Assembly (NCBI GenBank): GCA_017632935.1
Contig: JAGBQJ010000049.1
Location: 186,001 to 250,000, forward strand
Direction: 5' to 3'
From: Bacteroidales bacterium
GTDB lineage: Bacteria > Bacteroidota > Bacteroidia > Bacteroidales > F082
DNA length: 64,000 bases
Shown here: piece after piece, positions 49,088 to 59,080 of the stretch
Layout: the number at the start of each line of letters is the position of its first letter
Position numbering within the stretch: position 1 is the stretch's first letter
Notes under the pieces: model-generated
The model's input: the letters and a program-made list of their open reading frames with translations, nothing else
What the model was told of the DNA's origin: nothing
Databases searched by the model: none
Made by a program: the position numbers and the translations under genes

Positions 49088-51571
49088 ATGAAAAAACTGT
49101 ACGCTTTTATTGCGACGATGCTTCTTGCAGGAAGCGCCTTCGCCCAAGTGCTTGTCAACGAGACTTTTGAAAATGGTAACACTGTTGGCCAGACCCCAGT
49201 GGGCTGGATTGGCGACGGCGGCTGGAAAGCCGGTATCACTATCCCTGACGACAACGAGGCCCGCGGCAGAAAGCCGCATACCGGTGACTGGTACATGTAT
49301 GCCACCTATAACACTGATGTGTGGATTTACAAAGAAATCAACGTGAACTCTGGTGACTATTACCGCGTTTCGTTCTGGTATTCCACCTGGCATGTCGACC
49401 ACTTCAACTTGGAAGTGAAAGCTGGTGCCAGCGCCAATGCCTCTGCCATGACGGTCACGGCGGTGCCGATGATGGTCGTCGACAACGAGGAATATGAACA
49501 GGCCTCAGGCGTGTTTCAGGCTACGAGTTCGGGTTCCTTCTATGTGGGCTTCCACAGTGTGGCCGACAACGGACCTTGGTACTTATCCATCGACGACATT
49601 ATCATTGAGCAGACCGCGCAATACAATTTCGATGTGGAGCAACTCACTGCCGACACTGCTGTCTATTTTGGCGAGCCTGCCTATCTGCGTTTCCGTCTCA
49701 GCAATACGGGTTTGGAGTCCGATACCTATCATTTTACCAACACCAGTGACCTGCCGATGACGTTCTATCAGAACGGCAACCAGGTGAATGAGGTCAGTTT
49801 GCCTTACAATAGTTCGGTGGAGTTGGTGGCCAAGGCAACTTTGCCGATGAACTTGAACAACAACGAAGTCGTTCACGCCACTTTCGATGTCGTTTCCAGA
49901 CATTCTGCCCCGACACAAAGCGCCGACTTCTCCATCACGGCCTTGGCGCCTTACGCTGATTTCCCTTTGGAGGAGGGCTTCGAGAACGACTTCGTGCCTT
50001 TTGGCTGGCAAAACAACATTACCAACGGCACCTACGCCTTTGACAGGCGCGAATCAAGTTCCACCCCGAGTGCTATGCCGCATGAAGGAAGCCGATACAT
50101 GGCCCGATTCTATACCTATACCAATCCCGAAGATTGCTCGGCTGAACTGGTCTCGCCTAAGTTAGAACTGAACGCAAACGACAACCTCGTCCGCTTCTGG
50201 ATCTACCGCAACAGCAACCCGAACATCAACCGTCCCGACCGTATCAATGTGTACTATAATACGGTACCGAGTTCAGAAGGTGGCCAATTGTTAGGCACCG
50301 TCCACCGCTGCACCTATTTAGAGCCTGTCGTCACCTATGTGGATGACTGGTATGAGTATGCCTTCACCTTCGACAGCCCAACAGGTTATGGCTTTATCAT
50401 TTTTGAGGGTGTGAGCGGCTATGGTTGGGATCTCCTTATTGACGACATCTTCATCGACAATTCTTCGATTGACACCAACCCGCCTACGATAGTCTCTGTT
50501 TCAGGCAACCAAACCTATGCCGACACCGAGATGAACCTTACCTTGCGTGTTCATGATGCCTCGAGAATGCCTTCCACTTTGGCAGCCACCTATACCATTT
50601 GGGGTCACGATCATGAATTGACTTTCACCCAAGCGGGTAAAGGTAACTACGACTACACCGCCACCATCCCGGCTTACGACAACCACACTCACGGTACACT
50701 GACCGTACAGCTTGTGGATGCCTTGGGCAACAGCGCCCTTTCGGAGGAAATCCCGATTCGTTGGGACTATCAGCGGCCTTTGCTTTATGAGACCTTTGAG
50801 GAATGCAGCCTGTATGGTCTACCCGAGGACTGGACCACAGACGGCAACCCGACCTGGTGGGATTGGTCTTTCCAAGGAACAGTATATTATACAGACTATT
50901 ACGAAGAAGATTTCGTTGTGTCACCTCATCGCGGCAACAAGCAGGCCGTTTTGGAGTGGGATAGCAGCGACAGCCCATCAGCGCAGGATCAAACCTTGAT
51001 TACACCTGTGTTGACCATCACCAGACCGACCGTGTTGCAGTTCTGGACCTGGGTGCAGTACGGCACCGACGGATATGACCGTTTTGTGGTACGTGTGTAT
51101 GACACTTACAACGGTACCTGGGATGACAAATGGGATGCCGCCGACATGCCTTATGGCCAAATCAACGCCTACGATGAGCCGGTTTCCATCAACTTGGACG
51201 AGTACATCGGACGTAATATCAAGATCGGATTCAGAGGATATAACACCATGGGCGATTTTTTGGCCTTCGACTGGTTCGTTGATGATGTGAAGGTTGTCCC
51301 GACTGATACTACCGACGTGAATGTGAATGAAATGGCTAATCTGAAGTTTAATGTCTATCCCAATCCAGCAAAGGACAAGGTCGTCATCGAGGCACAAAGC
51401 AGCATTCAGCAGGTGACGTTGATGGGCATAAAGGGAGAGTTGCTTGAGGACAGGAAGACGAATGCCAACAAAGTCGAACTGAATTTGGAAGGCTATTCCA
51501 AAGGCATTTATGTCGTCCGCGTTGTGACCGAAAACGGCGTGGCTGCGCAAAAGATTAATTTGATTGAATAA
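49088..51571 (+). CDS. T9SS-exported protein with choice-of-anchor-J/cleaved-adhesin domains
   Basis: An 827-residue secreted protein. A signal peptide (ATMLLAGSAFAQ) is followed by three beta-sandwich modules of the cleaved adhesin/choice-of-anchor J type, at about 20-170, 300-455 and 560-740 (each with ETFE/EGFE-type openings such as VNETFENG, EEGFENDFVPFGW, LYETFEECS and ending DD-I/V motifs). An Ig-like stretch comes between them. The C-terminal about 75 residues are a type A T9SS sorting domain (FNVYPNPAKDKVVIEA; SKGIYVVRVVTENG). It is probably a surface adhesin or a carbohydrate-binding protein. A terminator follows. Confidence 0.87.
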   Translation: MKKLYAFIATMLLAGSAFAQVLVNETFENGNTVGQTPVGWIGDGGWKAGITIPDDNEARGRKPHTGDWYMYATYNTDVWIYKEINVNSGDYYRVSFWYSTWHVDHFNLEVKAGASANASAMTVTAVPMMVVDNEEYEQASGVFQATSSGSFYVGFHSVADNGPWYLSIDDIIIEQTAQYNFDVEQLTADTAVYFGEPAYLRFRLSNTGLESDTYHFTNTSDLPMTFYQNGNQVNEVSLPYNSSVELVAKATLPMNLNNNEVVHATFDVVSRHSAPTQSADFSITALAPYADFPLEEGFENDFVPFGWQNNITNGTYAFDRRESSSTPSAMPHEGSRYMARFYTYTNPEDCSAELVSPKLELNANDNLVRFWIYRNSNPNINRPDRINVYYNTVPSSEGGQLLGTVHRCTYLEPVVTYVDDWYEYAFTFDSPTGYGFIIFEGVSGYGWDLLIDDIFIDNSSIDTNPPTIVSVSGNQTYADTEMNLTLRVHDASRMPSTLAATYTIWGHDHELTFTQAGKGNYDYTATIPAYDNHTHGTLTVQLVDALGNSALSEEIPIRWDYQRPLLYETFEECSLYGLPEDWTTDGNPTWWDWSFQGTVYYTDYYEEDFVVSPHRGNKQAVLEWDSSDSPSAQDQTLITPVLTITRPTVLQFWTWVQYGTDGYDRFVVRVYDTYNGTWDDKWDAADMPYGQINAYDEPVSINLDEYIGRNIKIGFRGYNTMGDFLAFDWFVDDVKVVPTDTTDVNVNEMANLKFNVYPNPAKDKVVIEAQSSIQQVTLMGIKGELLEDRKTNANKVELNLEGYSKGIYVVRVVTENGVAAQKINLIE

Positions 51572-51591
51572 GAGAGTAGCGCTTATTAAAG

Positions 51592-51630
51592 AAGCAACGG
51601 CCAACCATGATTATGGCTGGCCGTCTGCTT
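51592..51630 (+). terminator. Terminator after the 49088 gene
   Basis: A stem with ACGGCCA...TGGCCGT and ACCAT/ATGG(C) parts around a GATT loop is extended by AAGCA/TGCTT. A TTTTT run follows on the plus strand. It lies 20 bases after the stop. Confidence 0.75.
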
Positions 51631-51646
51631 TTTGTGGGTCAGGACG

Positions 51647-52015
51647 TTAGTCGTCCAAGTCGAAATCGCACCCCATTTTTTCGGCTTTTTGTTTCGCTAC
51701 CTCCATGAGGTTTTCTGCAATCTTTTCGATTTGTTCGTTCTCTTTTTCGGTCATCTTTTCATCAGCGGTGTATTGATCGCCACCAAGGCCGACGGCAAGA
51801 CTTCCGAGCAGCAGCGTAAATGATGCTTCTTGCAACTTGTCGCAATCGTCGGCGTCTTTGATCATCTTTTCGATTTCATCATACGCTTTCTTGACTTCGG
51901 TGTATTGCTTGGTGCCTTTCGAGCTGACGCTTTTGCTAGCTCCGTCACCGCCTCCGCATTGCGTGAAGGCGAACATCATGATACCCGCAAGGGCAATAAT
52001 CATGGTCTTTTTCAT
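51647..52015 (-). CDS. Small lipoprotein of unknown function
   Basis: A 122-residue predicted lipoprotein: lipobox AFTQC (Cys20), a Gly/Ser linker, and a charged, helical mature part rich in Lys and Glu (EVKKAYDEIEKMIKDADD; EKENEQIEKIAENLMEV), possibly coiled coil. No family is recognised. It is monocistronic, converging with the preceding T9SS gene and divergent from the M28 peptidase gene. Confidence 0.75.
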   Translation of the reverse strand: MKKTMIIALAGIMMFAFTQCGGGDGASKSVSSKGTKQYTEVKKAYDEIEKMIKDADDCDKLQEASFTLLLGSLAVGLGGDQYTADEKMTEKENEQIEKIAENLMEVAKQKAEKMGCDFDLDD

Positions 52016-52110
52016 AGTGTAAATGTTTAAAGTGTTGATGATTGTGATTGTTAAACGCTACAAAAATAGTAAAAAAGCGGAAACGTCAAGGGCTGTATTA
52101 TTATTTTCCT

Positions 52111-52118
52111 ATTTTTGC
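52111..52118 (+). promoter_or_regulatory. -7 element of the M28 peptidase gene
   Basis: TATTTTTG, 48 bases before the start codon, in the gap between two divergent genes. Confidence 0.6.
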
Positions 52119-52165
52119 ACCAAATTATATTGAAAGGATTCAAAACATATTTAAAATACAGCAAT

Positions 52166-53683
52166 ATGAAAAAACTACTATTAACTTTGATTGTACTGGC
52201 CATGTCCATGGTGACAATGGCAGGCCATTTCGTGATGCTTCCTTATTCGGGTCGCGCCGAACTGGAAAAACACTTCTCTGATCCCAACCTGACGGTGCAT
52301 TTCTATACCGATTCGGAAATCTTTGCCACGGTCGAACGTTTCGATGCCGGTACGATGGTCATGATTGACAATCAAGCCTTTGAGGACAACGATGTTTACA
52401 CTTTGGTGTATTGTCCGAAGAGTGAACAACAGCGTTACGACGCGCTGTATGCAACGGAAAACTATGTCGTTGTGAGAGGCTCGGTTATGCCATACAAAAA
52501 CGATGGTGCTGTTGCTATCTTCAACAAAAAGGCCAACTTGTCCCGCCTGACCCGTGACTTCCCACAGGTGATGGAGGAAAACCCGACCATCCGCGAGATG
52601 CTGGAACAGGTGAACATGGACTCACTGGAGGCCACGGTGCAGCACTTGCAGAATTACGGCAGCCGTCTTTGGAACTCTGAAAACGCCTTTGCCGTTTCCG
52701 ACTGGATTGCGGGGCGCATGCAGGCGCTCGGTTTGGAGGTGGAGCAACAGCCTTTCTATGCCAATACTTGGTATGGTAGCGGTGAGGCGGCACCCAATGT
52801 CATCGGCATTCAGCGTGGTACGCTCTATCCCGACACCTACGTGGTCTGTGGCAGCCACTTCGACTCGTTCTCGTGGGAGGCCTATAGTGGTGGCCTGGCT
52901 CCTGGCGCCGACGATAACGCCACGGGTGTGGCCAGCGTTTTGGAGAGCGCGAGAATCATGACCCAATATGAGTTTGAATACAGCATCATCTATTGCGCCT
53001 ATGGCTGCGAGGAAATGGGTCTCTACGGCAGCGAGGCCTACGCTTCGCGTTGCCAAGAAGAGGGCATGGACATCATCGGCTATTTCAACAACGACATGAA
53101 CGGATACCTGAATCCTGGCGACCCAATCCATATCGACTGCATTTATCCCAATTCGGTGGAGCCCATTGGCACCTATTACATGAATGTCGGCAGCGTCTAT
53201 TATCCCGAGCTGCCCATCCGTCACGTCAACTTCAACCAAGGCGACAGCGACCATACTTCATTCAATAACCATGGCTATATGGGTATCTATCCCTTTGAGG
53301 ACTACCAGAACTACAGCCCATACATTCACACGCCCAACGACTTGATTGGCACGAGTGTGACAAGCTTCGAAATGTCGCAGCAATATTGTCAGATGAATAT
53401 CGCTTGTCTTGCAGAAATTGCCAAATTGGATTTTGATGATGTCAACGAGTTTGAAAGTGGTAGCATGTTGGTATATCCCAATCCTTCCAACGGCATCTTC
53501 AACCTTAATCTCGGCGAAGGCCAATGGGACATTGAAGTCTATGACATCACGGGCCGCAAGGTCTATGAAAACCGTATGGAAGGCCGCTCTGCACTCGAGC
53601 TGGGCCAGTGCCTTAAGGGGATTTATTTCCTGAAAGCCTCCAACGAAAGCAGAAGCCTGACTACGAAAGTCGTGATACAATAA
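52166..53683 (+). CDS. M28 family zinc aminopeptidase with T9SS sorting domain
   Basis: A 505-residue secreted metallopeptidase. A signal peptide (LTLIVLAMSMVTMAG) and a prosegment of about 170 residues are followed by the M28 core. Zinc ligands and catalytic residues are visible: His in VVCGSHFDSFSW, bridging Asp in PGADDNATGVASVLE, the Glu pair in YGCEEMGLYGSEAY, Asp in YFNNDMNGYL, and His in GDSDHTSFNNHG. The last about 75 residues are a T9SS sorting domain (MLVYPNPSNGIFNLNL; LKGIYFLKAS). It probably trims peptides at the cell surface. The start at 52166 gives a proper signal peptide. Confidence 0.92.
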   Translation: MKKLLLTLIVLAMSMVTMAGHFVMLPYSGRAELEKHFSDPNLTVHFYTDSEIFATVERFDAGTMVMIDNQAFEDNDVYTLVYCPKSEQQRYDALYATENYVVVRGSVMPYKNDGAVAIFNKKANLSRLTRDFPQVMEENPTIREMLEQVNMDSLEATVQHLQNYGSRLWNSENAFAVSDWIAGRMQALGLEVEQQPFYANTWYGSGEAAPNVIGIQRGTLYPDTYVVCGSHFDSFSWEAYSGGLAPGADDNATGVASVLESARIMTQYEFEYSIIYCAYGCEEMGLYGSEAYASRCQEEGMDIIGYFNNDMNGYLNPGDPIHIDCIYPNSVEPIGTYYMNVGSVYYPELPIRHVNFNQGDSDHTSFNNHGYMGIYPFEDYQNYSPYIHTPNDLIGTSVTSFEMSQQYCQMNIACLAEIAKLDFDDVNEFESGSMLVYPNPSNGIFNLNLGEGQWDIEVYDITGRKVYENRMEGRSALELGQCLKGIYFLKASNESRSLTTKVVIQ

Positions 53684-53712
53684 GTGACGAAATAATACCA
53701 GAAATCTTAACC

Positions 53713-54882
53713 ATGTCGGAAAACCTTGATCGATTCTTGAATCGTGTGGCCGAGGCTGCCGAACAAAGCACCTTGGTGAAAATGACACTGAGCAAGCCCG
53801 CACAAAAGCATGACGAGTTGCGCAATATCTATGTCAAGCCTGTGCTGATTAAGGAGAAGCGCCTTTTTGCCTTCACTTACCATTACGAACGACGTGATGA
53901 GGTGAAGAACTATGATGCTGCGCAGATGCTTGCCATTTTAGGGGATATGCTGCCCGCGCGCTTCCTGAATGCTGTGCTGTTCACGGTGGATGAGGATGTC
54001 ACGCTGCTTGTCTCAAACAAGGGCAAGGCGACGATTCAGACCAAGAAAGTTCAGGAATGTCGCGAACAGAACCTGGAACACGACAAGCAGAAAGCCCGCC
54101 TCATCAATCCGGCCAATCCATGGTGGTACCAACTTGGCTTGACCACGCGTGAGGGCAAGATCACCGCCGACATGCAGCATAAGTTCAAGCAGATTTACAA
54201 GTACGCCGAGATTGTGGAGAGCCTCATCAAGCCGATGAAGTTTGAGGGCACCGTTCACATCGCCGACATGGGGGCAGGGAAGGGGTACCTCACTTTTGCC
54301 CTTCATGAATTGTTGACGCAGAGGCTGAACATGGACGTCAACATCAAAGGCGTGGAGATCCGTCCCGACTTGGTGCTGAAAATCAACGAGATCATTAAGG
54401 CGGACAACTTAGAGGGTTTGGAGTTCGTGGAGAGCAGCATCGAGGCCTATCATCCCGAAAAATTAGATGTGCTGATTGCACTTCATGCATGCAATACCGC
54501 TACCGACGATGCCATCGCCTCGGGCATTCGTGCTGGTGCGGATCTGATTGTCTGCGCGCCATGCTGCCACAAGCAAATCCGTCAGGAGATGGAACGTTCG
54601 GGCAAGGTGGATGCCATCACGCGTTATGGAATCTTCCTCGAACGCCAAGCCGTGATGGTTACCGACACCATCCGTGCCTTGGTTTTGGAGTATTTCGGCT
54701 ACAAGACTCAGGTGATGGAGTTCATTGAGATGGAACACACGCCGAAGAATGTGTTGCTGGTGGGCAGAAAGACGTCGAAAAACGCGAAAGACCCGAAAAT
54801 TTTGCAGCAAATCAAGGACTTGAAGCGGCAATATGGCATTGAGACACACTATCTTGAAACAGTATTAGGTTTAAATACTTAA
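53713..54882 (+). CDS. SAM-dependent methyltransferase (Methyltransf_32 type)
   Basis: A 389-residue cytosolic protein. The N-terminal about 170 residues are a helical/RNA-binding-like extension (LTLSKPAQKHDELRNIYVKP-like: MTLSKPAQKHDELR). The Rossmann domain has motif I HIADMGAGKGYLTFAL, acidic motif VKGVEIRPDL-type (IKGVEIRPDL) and the family-specific LIALHACNTATDDAI and CAPCCHKQIRQEM. The cysteine pair in CAPCCHKQ is characteristic of PF13679 methyltransferases. Substrate unknown, possibly RNA. It starts 29 bases after the M28 peptidase gene. Confidence 0.85.
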   Translation: MSENLDRFLNRVAEAAEQSTLVKMTLSKPAQKHDELRNIYVKPVLIKEKRLFAFTYHYERRDEVKNYDAAQMLAILGDMLPARFLNAVLFTVDEDVTLLVSNKGKATIQTKKVQECREQNLEHDKQKARLINPANPWWYQLGLTTREGKITADMQHKFKQIYKYAEIVESLIKPMKFEGTVHIADMGAGKGYLTFALHELLTQRLNMDVNIKGVEIRPDLVLKINEIIKADNLEGLEFVESSIEAYHPEKLDVLIALHACNTATDDAIASGIRAGADLIVCAPCCHKQIRQEMERSGKVDAITRYGIFLERQAVMVTDTIRALVLEYFGYKTQVMEFIEMEHTPKNVLLVGRKTSKNAKDPKILQQIKDLKRQYGIETHYLETVLGLNT

Positions 54883-54978
54883 TTTTCGCTGAAAAAGTGC
54901 CGAACATTCAGAAATATTTCGTAATTTCGTGGACTTTTAGAAAACGACAGAATTTAATCATTTAAAATAATAAGAATC

Positions 54979-56004
54979 ATGCAAAACATCGATTGGGCAA
55001 ATTTAACATTTGGTTATTATCCAACGAATTACAATGTCCGCTGCTATTTCCGCAACGGTAAATGGGGCGAATTGGAAATCAGCTCCGAAACTTCAATCAA
55101 CATCCACATGGCAGCCACTTGCCTGCACTATGGTCAGGAAGCCTTCGAAGGCTTGAAGGCATATCGCGGTAAGGACGGCAAGGTGCGTGTGTTTCGCTGG
55201 GACGAGAACTGCAAGCGTTTGCAGCGTTCGGCTCAAGGCATCATGATGGCTGAGGTCCCGCAAGAGAAGTTCTGGGAAGCCGTCGAGAAGGTCATCCGCC
55301 TCAATGCCGATTTCATCCCGCCTTATGAGACGGGTGCTTCGCTCTATCTCCGTCCGCTGCTGATTGGCACGGGCGCCCGCGTGGGTGTGAAACCCGCTGA
55401 CGAGTACTTGTTCATGATCTTCGTGACGCCTGTTGGTCCTTATTTCAAGGGCGGCTTCATGGCCAACCCCTACGTCATCACGCGCAAGTACGACCGCGCT
55501 GCTCCGCTGGGTACCGGTACTTACAAGGTCGGTGGCAACTATGCCGCTTCTTTGCGTCCGCACGTTGAGGCCTGCCATGGTGGCGAGTATGCCTGCGAGT
55601 TCTATCTCGACGCCAAGGAGAAGAAGTACATCGACGAGGCTGGCGCTGCCAACTTCTTCGGCATCAAGGACAATACATACATCACACCTCAGAGCACGTC
55701 CATCCTGCCTTCTATCACCAACAAGAGCCTCATGCAGCTGGCAGAGAGCATCGGTATGAAGGTCGAGCGTCGTCCCATCGCTGAAGAGGAATTGGCCACC
55801 TTCGAAGAGGCTGGCGCATGCGGCACCGCTGCCGTCATTAGCCCTATTTCGCGTATCGACGACCCCGAAAACGGTAAATCATACCAGTTTGGCGATGGCA
55901 AACCCGGCCCGTGGAGCCTCAAACTTTACAACAAACTCCGTGGCATCCAATATGGCACCGAGCCCGATGAATTCGGTTGGACGACCGTCATCGAAGGCCT
56001 CTAA
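54979..56004 (+). CDS. ilvE: Branched-chain amino acid aminotransferase
   Basis: A 341-residue class IV PLP aminotransferase for Leu, Ile and Val. The start gives FGYYPTNYNVRCYFRNGKWG. The lysine that binds PLP is in GTGTYKVGGNYAAS; the substrate region includes HYGQEAFEGLKAYRG, and the phosphate cup includes AGACGTAAVISPI (read as EAGACGTAAVIS). It is the long, eukaryote-like form (IlvE II) typical of Bacteroidetes. Single-gene unit with a terminator after it. Confidence 0.95.
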   Translation: MQNIDWANLTFGYYPTNYNVRCYFRNGKWGELEISSETSINIHMAATCLHYGQEAFEGLKAYRGKDGKVRVFRWDENCKRLQRSAQGIMMAEVPQEKFWEAVEKVIRLNADFIPPYETGASLYLRPLLIGTGARVGVKPADEYLFMIFVTPVGPYFKGGFMANPYVITRKYDRAAPLGTGTYKVGGNYAASLRPHVEACHGGEYACEFYLDAKEKKYIDEAGAANFFGIKDNTYITPQSTSILPSITNKSLMQLAESIGMKVERRPIAEEELATFEEAGACGTAAVISPISRIDDPENGKSYQFGDGKPGPWSLKLYNKLRGIQYGTEPDEFGWTTVIEGL

Positions 56005-56029
56005 TTCCAAGGCTTTTGAAAAAAGTTTC

Positions 56030-56060
56030 AAAAAATGCGTCACAATGTGGCGCATTTTTT
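56030..56060 (+). terminator. Terminator after ilvE
   Basis: The stem AAAAAATGCG/CGCATTTTTT is extended inward by CACA/TGTG. A T run follows. It lies 26 bases after the stop. Confidence 0.85.
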
Positions 56061-56071
56061 TAATTAATGTG

Positions 56072-56079
56072 TATTTTTG
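56072..56079 (+). promoter_or_regulatory. -7 element of the Omp28-like gene
   Basis: TATTTTTG, 36 bases before the start codon. Confidence 0.6.
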
Positions 56080-56115
56080 TGGCGGAAAAGTATTAATCAA
56101 CTAATCTATAACACT

Positions 56116-58164
56116 ATGAAGAAATTTACCTTTGCCTTAATGGCTTTGCTGGCCTTCACTTTCTCGTTGAAAGCTCAGCAGTATGTATCAACTGATCCTG
56201 CCAACAGGAACGTCATCATTGAAGAGTTTACAGGACGTAATTGCGGTTATTGCCCAATTGGCCATCGTATTACGCATGAGCTTATGGAGGCTCACCCTGG
56301 ACGTGTGTGGGCTATCAATGTACACTGCACGAGTTTGTCCCCCACGTCTTCCCCTAATCTGAACGTCAATGAGGGTCATAGCATTGCTAATGGATTCAAC
56401 TTTGATGGTATCCCTATGGGAATGATTAACCGTCATTCTGGGACAGCTGCCGAAACAAGTCAATTTACCAGTTTGACAAATAATCAGTTGAATCAGGCAG
56501 CCGAATGTAATGTGGGCGGTATCGTGGCTGTTAATCCTGAAACCCGTGTAGCCACGATTACTGTGGAAGTGTATTACACTGGAAATAGTAGCCAACCGAC
56601 GAACTATCTTACTATTGCTATGGTTCAGGATAGCATCATTGGCTCGCAGTCTGACTATGGTGACTACAACCCTGGAGGTTGGGTGTCTCCAGGACAATAT
56701 TCACACATGCATGTTTTGCGTGACATTGTTACCAACAACATTTGGGGTGATGAAGTCACTCCTACTACACAGGGCTCACTTGTGGTACTTAACTACACGT
56801 ATGAAATCCCTGAAACCATAGGGTCGCCTAACGGTGTCGAAGTTGACTTGGACAACATTCATTTTCTGGCTTTCGTAACACAGCAGTATCAAGGTACGCC
56901 AACCCGTCCAATCCTTAACGGTTGTCAACTTGATATGGTGCAAGGCGTCGACGAACCCATCTATCCCATCATCAATGGCATCAACCAAGTGGGTGGTTCC
57001 ACATGTACACATACCAAGGATATTGAGGTGAGCATCCAGAACATTGGTATTGAGACCTTAACTTCGATGACGCTTGAGGTTGAGTTTGAAGGGAATACCC
57101 AAACCATCAACTGGGAAGGTGAACTGCCTCAGTATGGTTCGGAAAAGATTCGCACCACCTTGGAGGTGCCGTTTGGTACTTATCCGGTCCATGTGACCCT
57201 TACCGAAGCCAATGGCGAGCCTTTGGAGAAAGAAGCCAATAGCTCGATCAGTTGCATCGAGTGGGCCAATCTTGAAACCGAGAACGAGGAAGAGGAATTG
57301 ACTCTTGAACTCATGCAAGACAAGTTCGGTAACCATATTACATGGGAATTCACGGCTTCAGATGGTACTGTATTGGGATCCGGTGGTCCTTACTCCATGC
57401 TTGCCAGCGGTACGGGAACGCAACTTCACATTGAGCATGTAACTGTTCCGGCCGATGAGTGCGTGAAATTCACGATACGTGACCAAAATGGCAATGGCAT
57501 TTGCTGTTCGTTTGGCCAAGGTTATTACATTGTGAAGGATAGTGAAGGCAATGTGTTGTTTGGTGATGAGAACGATGGACAGTTTGGCGAGTCGGCTTCT
57601 CATCTGATTTCGGTGGGAGGCGCACAGGTCCAAGTGGAAATCAGTGAAACTGAAGTCGCCAATGTGGATTCCAACCACGCTGATTTTGCTGCACATTTGA
57701 CTTATGATGGTTATCCTGATGAGGTGGGCTTCTCTTGCCGCAAGGTGACCAGTTCAGAGCCGATGATTATTGAAGGTACTCTTAACGAATTCCGCAATAT
57801 CCTGGGCTATACGGATGATCTCGAACAATCCAGCATTTATGTCGTGAGAGCCTTTGCTGTTATCAACGGTGAGACCTATTATGGCTCTGAAACCACATTC
57901 CAGACCATGCCAGATGGTGTCGCAGAGCTTGAGCAGAGCCTGAAGATTTATCCCAACCCGACCACGGGTGTGCTCAACATCCAAGGCGAAGGCATGACCA
58001 GCATCGAGGTTTACAATGCTGTCGGTCAACGCGTGATGACGCAGGTCGTCAATGGCAACGACATCCAACTGAATACGGAGAGTCTCAACAACGGCATTTA
58101 CTTCCTCCGTATCCATGCCAACGATGGCAATGTGCTGAATAGCACCTTCTCAGTGGCTCGTTAA
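56116..58164 (+). CDS. Omp28-related protein with thioredoxin-like CxxC and T9SS sorting domain
   Basis: A 682-residue secreted protein. A signal peptide (LMALLAFTFSLKAQ) precedes a thioredoxin-like Omp28 domain (IIEEFTGRNCGYCPIGHRI, with CGYC active-site spacing) over about residues 20-290. Beta-rich repeats and a fibronectin-like segment follow. A T9SS type A sorting domain occupies about the last 75 residues (LKIYPNPTTGVLNIQ; LNNGIYFLRIHAN). Omp28 was described in Porphyromonas gingivalis as an outer membrane adhesin. The CxxC suggests redox activity or a structural remnant. The start at 56116 gives the signal peptide; upstream codons lack it. Confidence 0.88.
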   Translation: MKKFTFALMALLAFTFSLKAQQYVSTDPANRNVIIEEFTGRNCGYCPIGHRITHELMEAHPGRVWAINVHCTSLSPTSSPNLNVNEGHSIANGFNFDGIPMGMINRHSGTAAETSQFTSLTNNQLNQAAECNVGGIVAVNPETRVATITVEVYYTGNSSQPTNYLTIAMVQDSIIGSQSDYGDYNPGGWVSPGQYSHMHVLRDIVTNNIWGDEVTPTTQGSLVVLNYTYEIPETIGSPNGVEVDLDNIHFLAFVTQQYQGTPTRPILNGCQLDMVQGVDEPIYPIINGINQVGGSTCTHTKDIEVSIQNIGIETLTSMTLEVEFEGNTQTINWEGELPQYGSEKIRTTLEVPFGTYPVHVTLTEANGEPLEKEANSSISCIEWANLETENEEEELTLELMQDKFGNHITWEFTASDGTVLGSGGPYSMLASGTGTQLHIEHVTVPADECVKFTIRDQNGNGICCSFGQGYYIVKDSEGNVLFGDENDGQFGESASHLISVGGAQVQVEISETEVANVDSNHADFAAHLTYDGYPDEVGFSCRKVTSSEPMIIEGTLNEFRNILGYTDDLEQSSIYVVRAFAVINGETYYGSETTFQTMPDGVAELEQSLKIYPNPTTGVLNIQGEGMTSIEVYNAVGQRVMTQVVNGNDIQLNTESLNNGIYFLRIHANDGNVLNSTFSVAR

Positions 58165-58182
58165 GTAGCCTACTGGATGTAA

Positions 58183-58217
58183 CGAAAAAAGCCGCTTCAT
58201 CAAAGCGGCTTTTTTCG
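58183..58217. terminator. Bidirectional terminator between the Omp28-like gene and pyrF
   Basis: A perfect 15-bp stem (CGAAAAAAGCCGCTT with its complement) and a 5-base loop. T runs lie on both strands, so it can serve both converging genes. Confidence 0.9.
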
Positions 58218-58218
58218 T

Positions 58219-58245
58219 CATTGCGAGCGAAGCGAAGCAATCTAG
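58219..58245. repeat. CATTGCGAG-type dispersed repeat (copy 2)
   Basis: CATTGCGAGCGAAGCGAAGC followed by AATCTAG, related to 48956-48980. It touches the last codons and the stop of pyrF. Confidence 0.65.
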
Positions 58246-59069
58246 ACTAGTCCCTTCTTCTTCAGCAACTCTGCCATCTGCTCCTGCAACTTCTTGGCCT
58301 CTTCACCAGCCCTCACAGCAAAGTCACTGCCATTAGAGGCATAGATGATACCTCGGGACGAGTTGACCAGCAAGCCGCATTCGTCGTTCAATCCGTTTTC
58401 AGCTACGGCTTTCAAGTCGCCGCCTTGGGCACCCACGCCGGGCACGAGGAAGAAATAGTCGGGCAACATCTTGCGGATCTCGCCCAACTCCTCGGGGTGC
58501 GTGGCACCTACCACAAACATCATCTGTTCCGAGGTGGCCCAGGTGGTGGCTGTTTGCAACACTTGTTGGTGCAGCATACGTTCACCTACGTTGAGGTATT
58601 GGAAATCTTGAGAGCCTTTGTTGGAGGTCAAAGCCAAGAGGATGACCCATTTGTCCTCGAAGTTGAGGAAAGGCTCCACGGAGTCCTGACCCATATAAGG
58701 CGCCACGGTCAAGGCATCGGCTTTCAAGGTGTTGAAGAAGGCCTTGGCGTAGTTGGCCGAGGTGTTGCCGATGTCGCCGCGCTTGGCATCTGCGATGATG
58801 AAGATGTCGGGATGGTTGTTTCTGATGTATTGTATGGTACGTTGCAGGCTCTGCCAGCCTTTGGCACCGTAGACCTCGTAAAAGGCGGTATTTGGCTTGT
58901 AGGTCACGGCATAGGGTGCAGTATGGTTGATGATCTGCTTGTTGAACTCAAAAACGGGGTCGTCCATAGCCAACAATTTCTGGGGAATTTTGTTGATGTC
59001 GGTGTCCAACCCGACACAGAGGAACGACTGCTTCTTCTTGATTTGCTCAAATAATTGGTGTTTATTCAT
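58242..59069 (-). CDS. pyrF: Orotidine 5'-phosphate decarboxylase (type 2)
   Basis: A 275-residue TIM-barrel enzyme that converts OMP to UMP, the last step of de novo UMP synthesis. [14 protein letters not shown] at the start and [13 protein letters not shown] (catalytic DxKxxD) mark the longer type 2 (mycobacterial/Bacteroides) subfamily; the C-terminal [10 protein letters not shown] and [10 protein letters not shown] bind phosphate. The ATG at 59069 gives the usual N-terminus; the upstream frame passes through a low-complexity tract. It is the last gene of the porE-purM-prfA-pyrF run. Confidence 0.95.
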   Translation of the reverse strand: MNKHQLFEQIKKKQSFLCVGLDTDINKIPQKLLAMDDPVFEFNKQIINHTAPYAVTYKPNTAFYEVYGAKGWQSLQRTIQYIRNNHPDIFIIADAKRGDIGNTSANYAKAFFNTLKADALTVAPYMGQDSVEPFLNFEDKWVILLALTSNKGSQDFQYLNVGERMLHQQVLQTATTWATSEQMMFVVGATHPEELGEIRKMLPDYFFLVPGVGAQGGDLKAVAENGLNDECGLLVNSSRGIIYASNGSDFAVRAGEEAKKLQEQMAELLKKKGLV

Positions 59070-59080
59070 AATTTTATAAT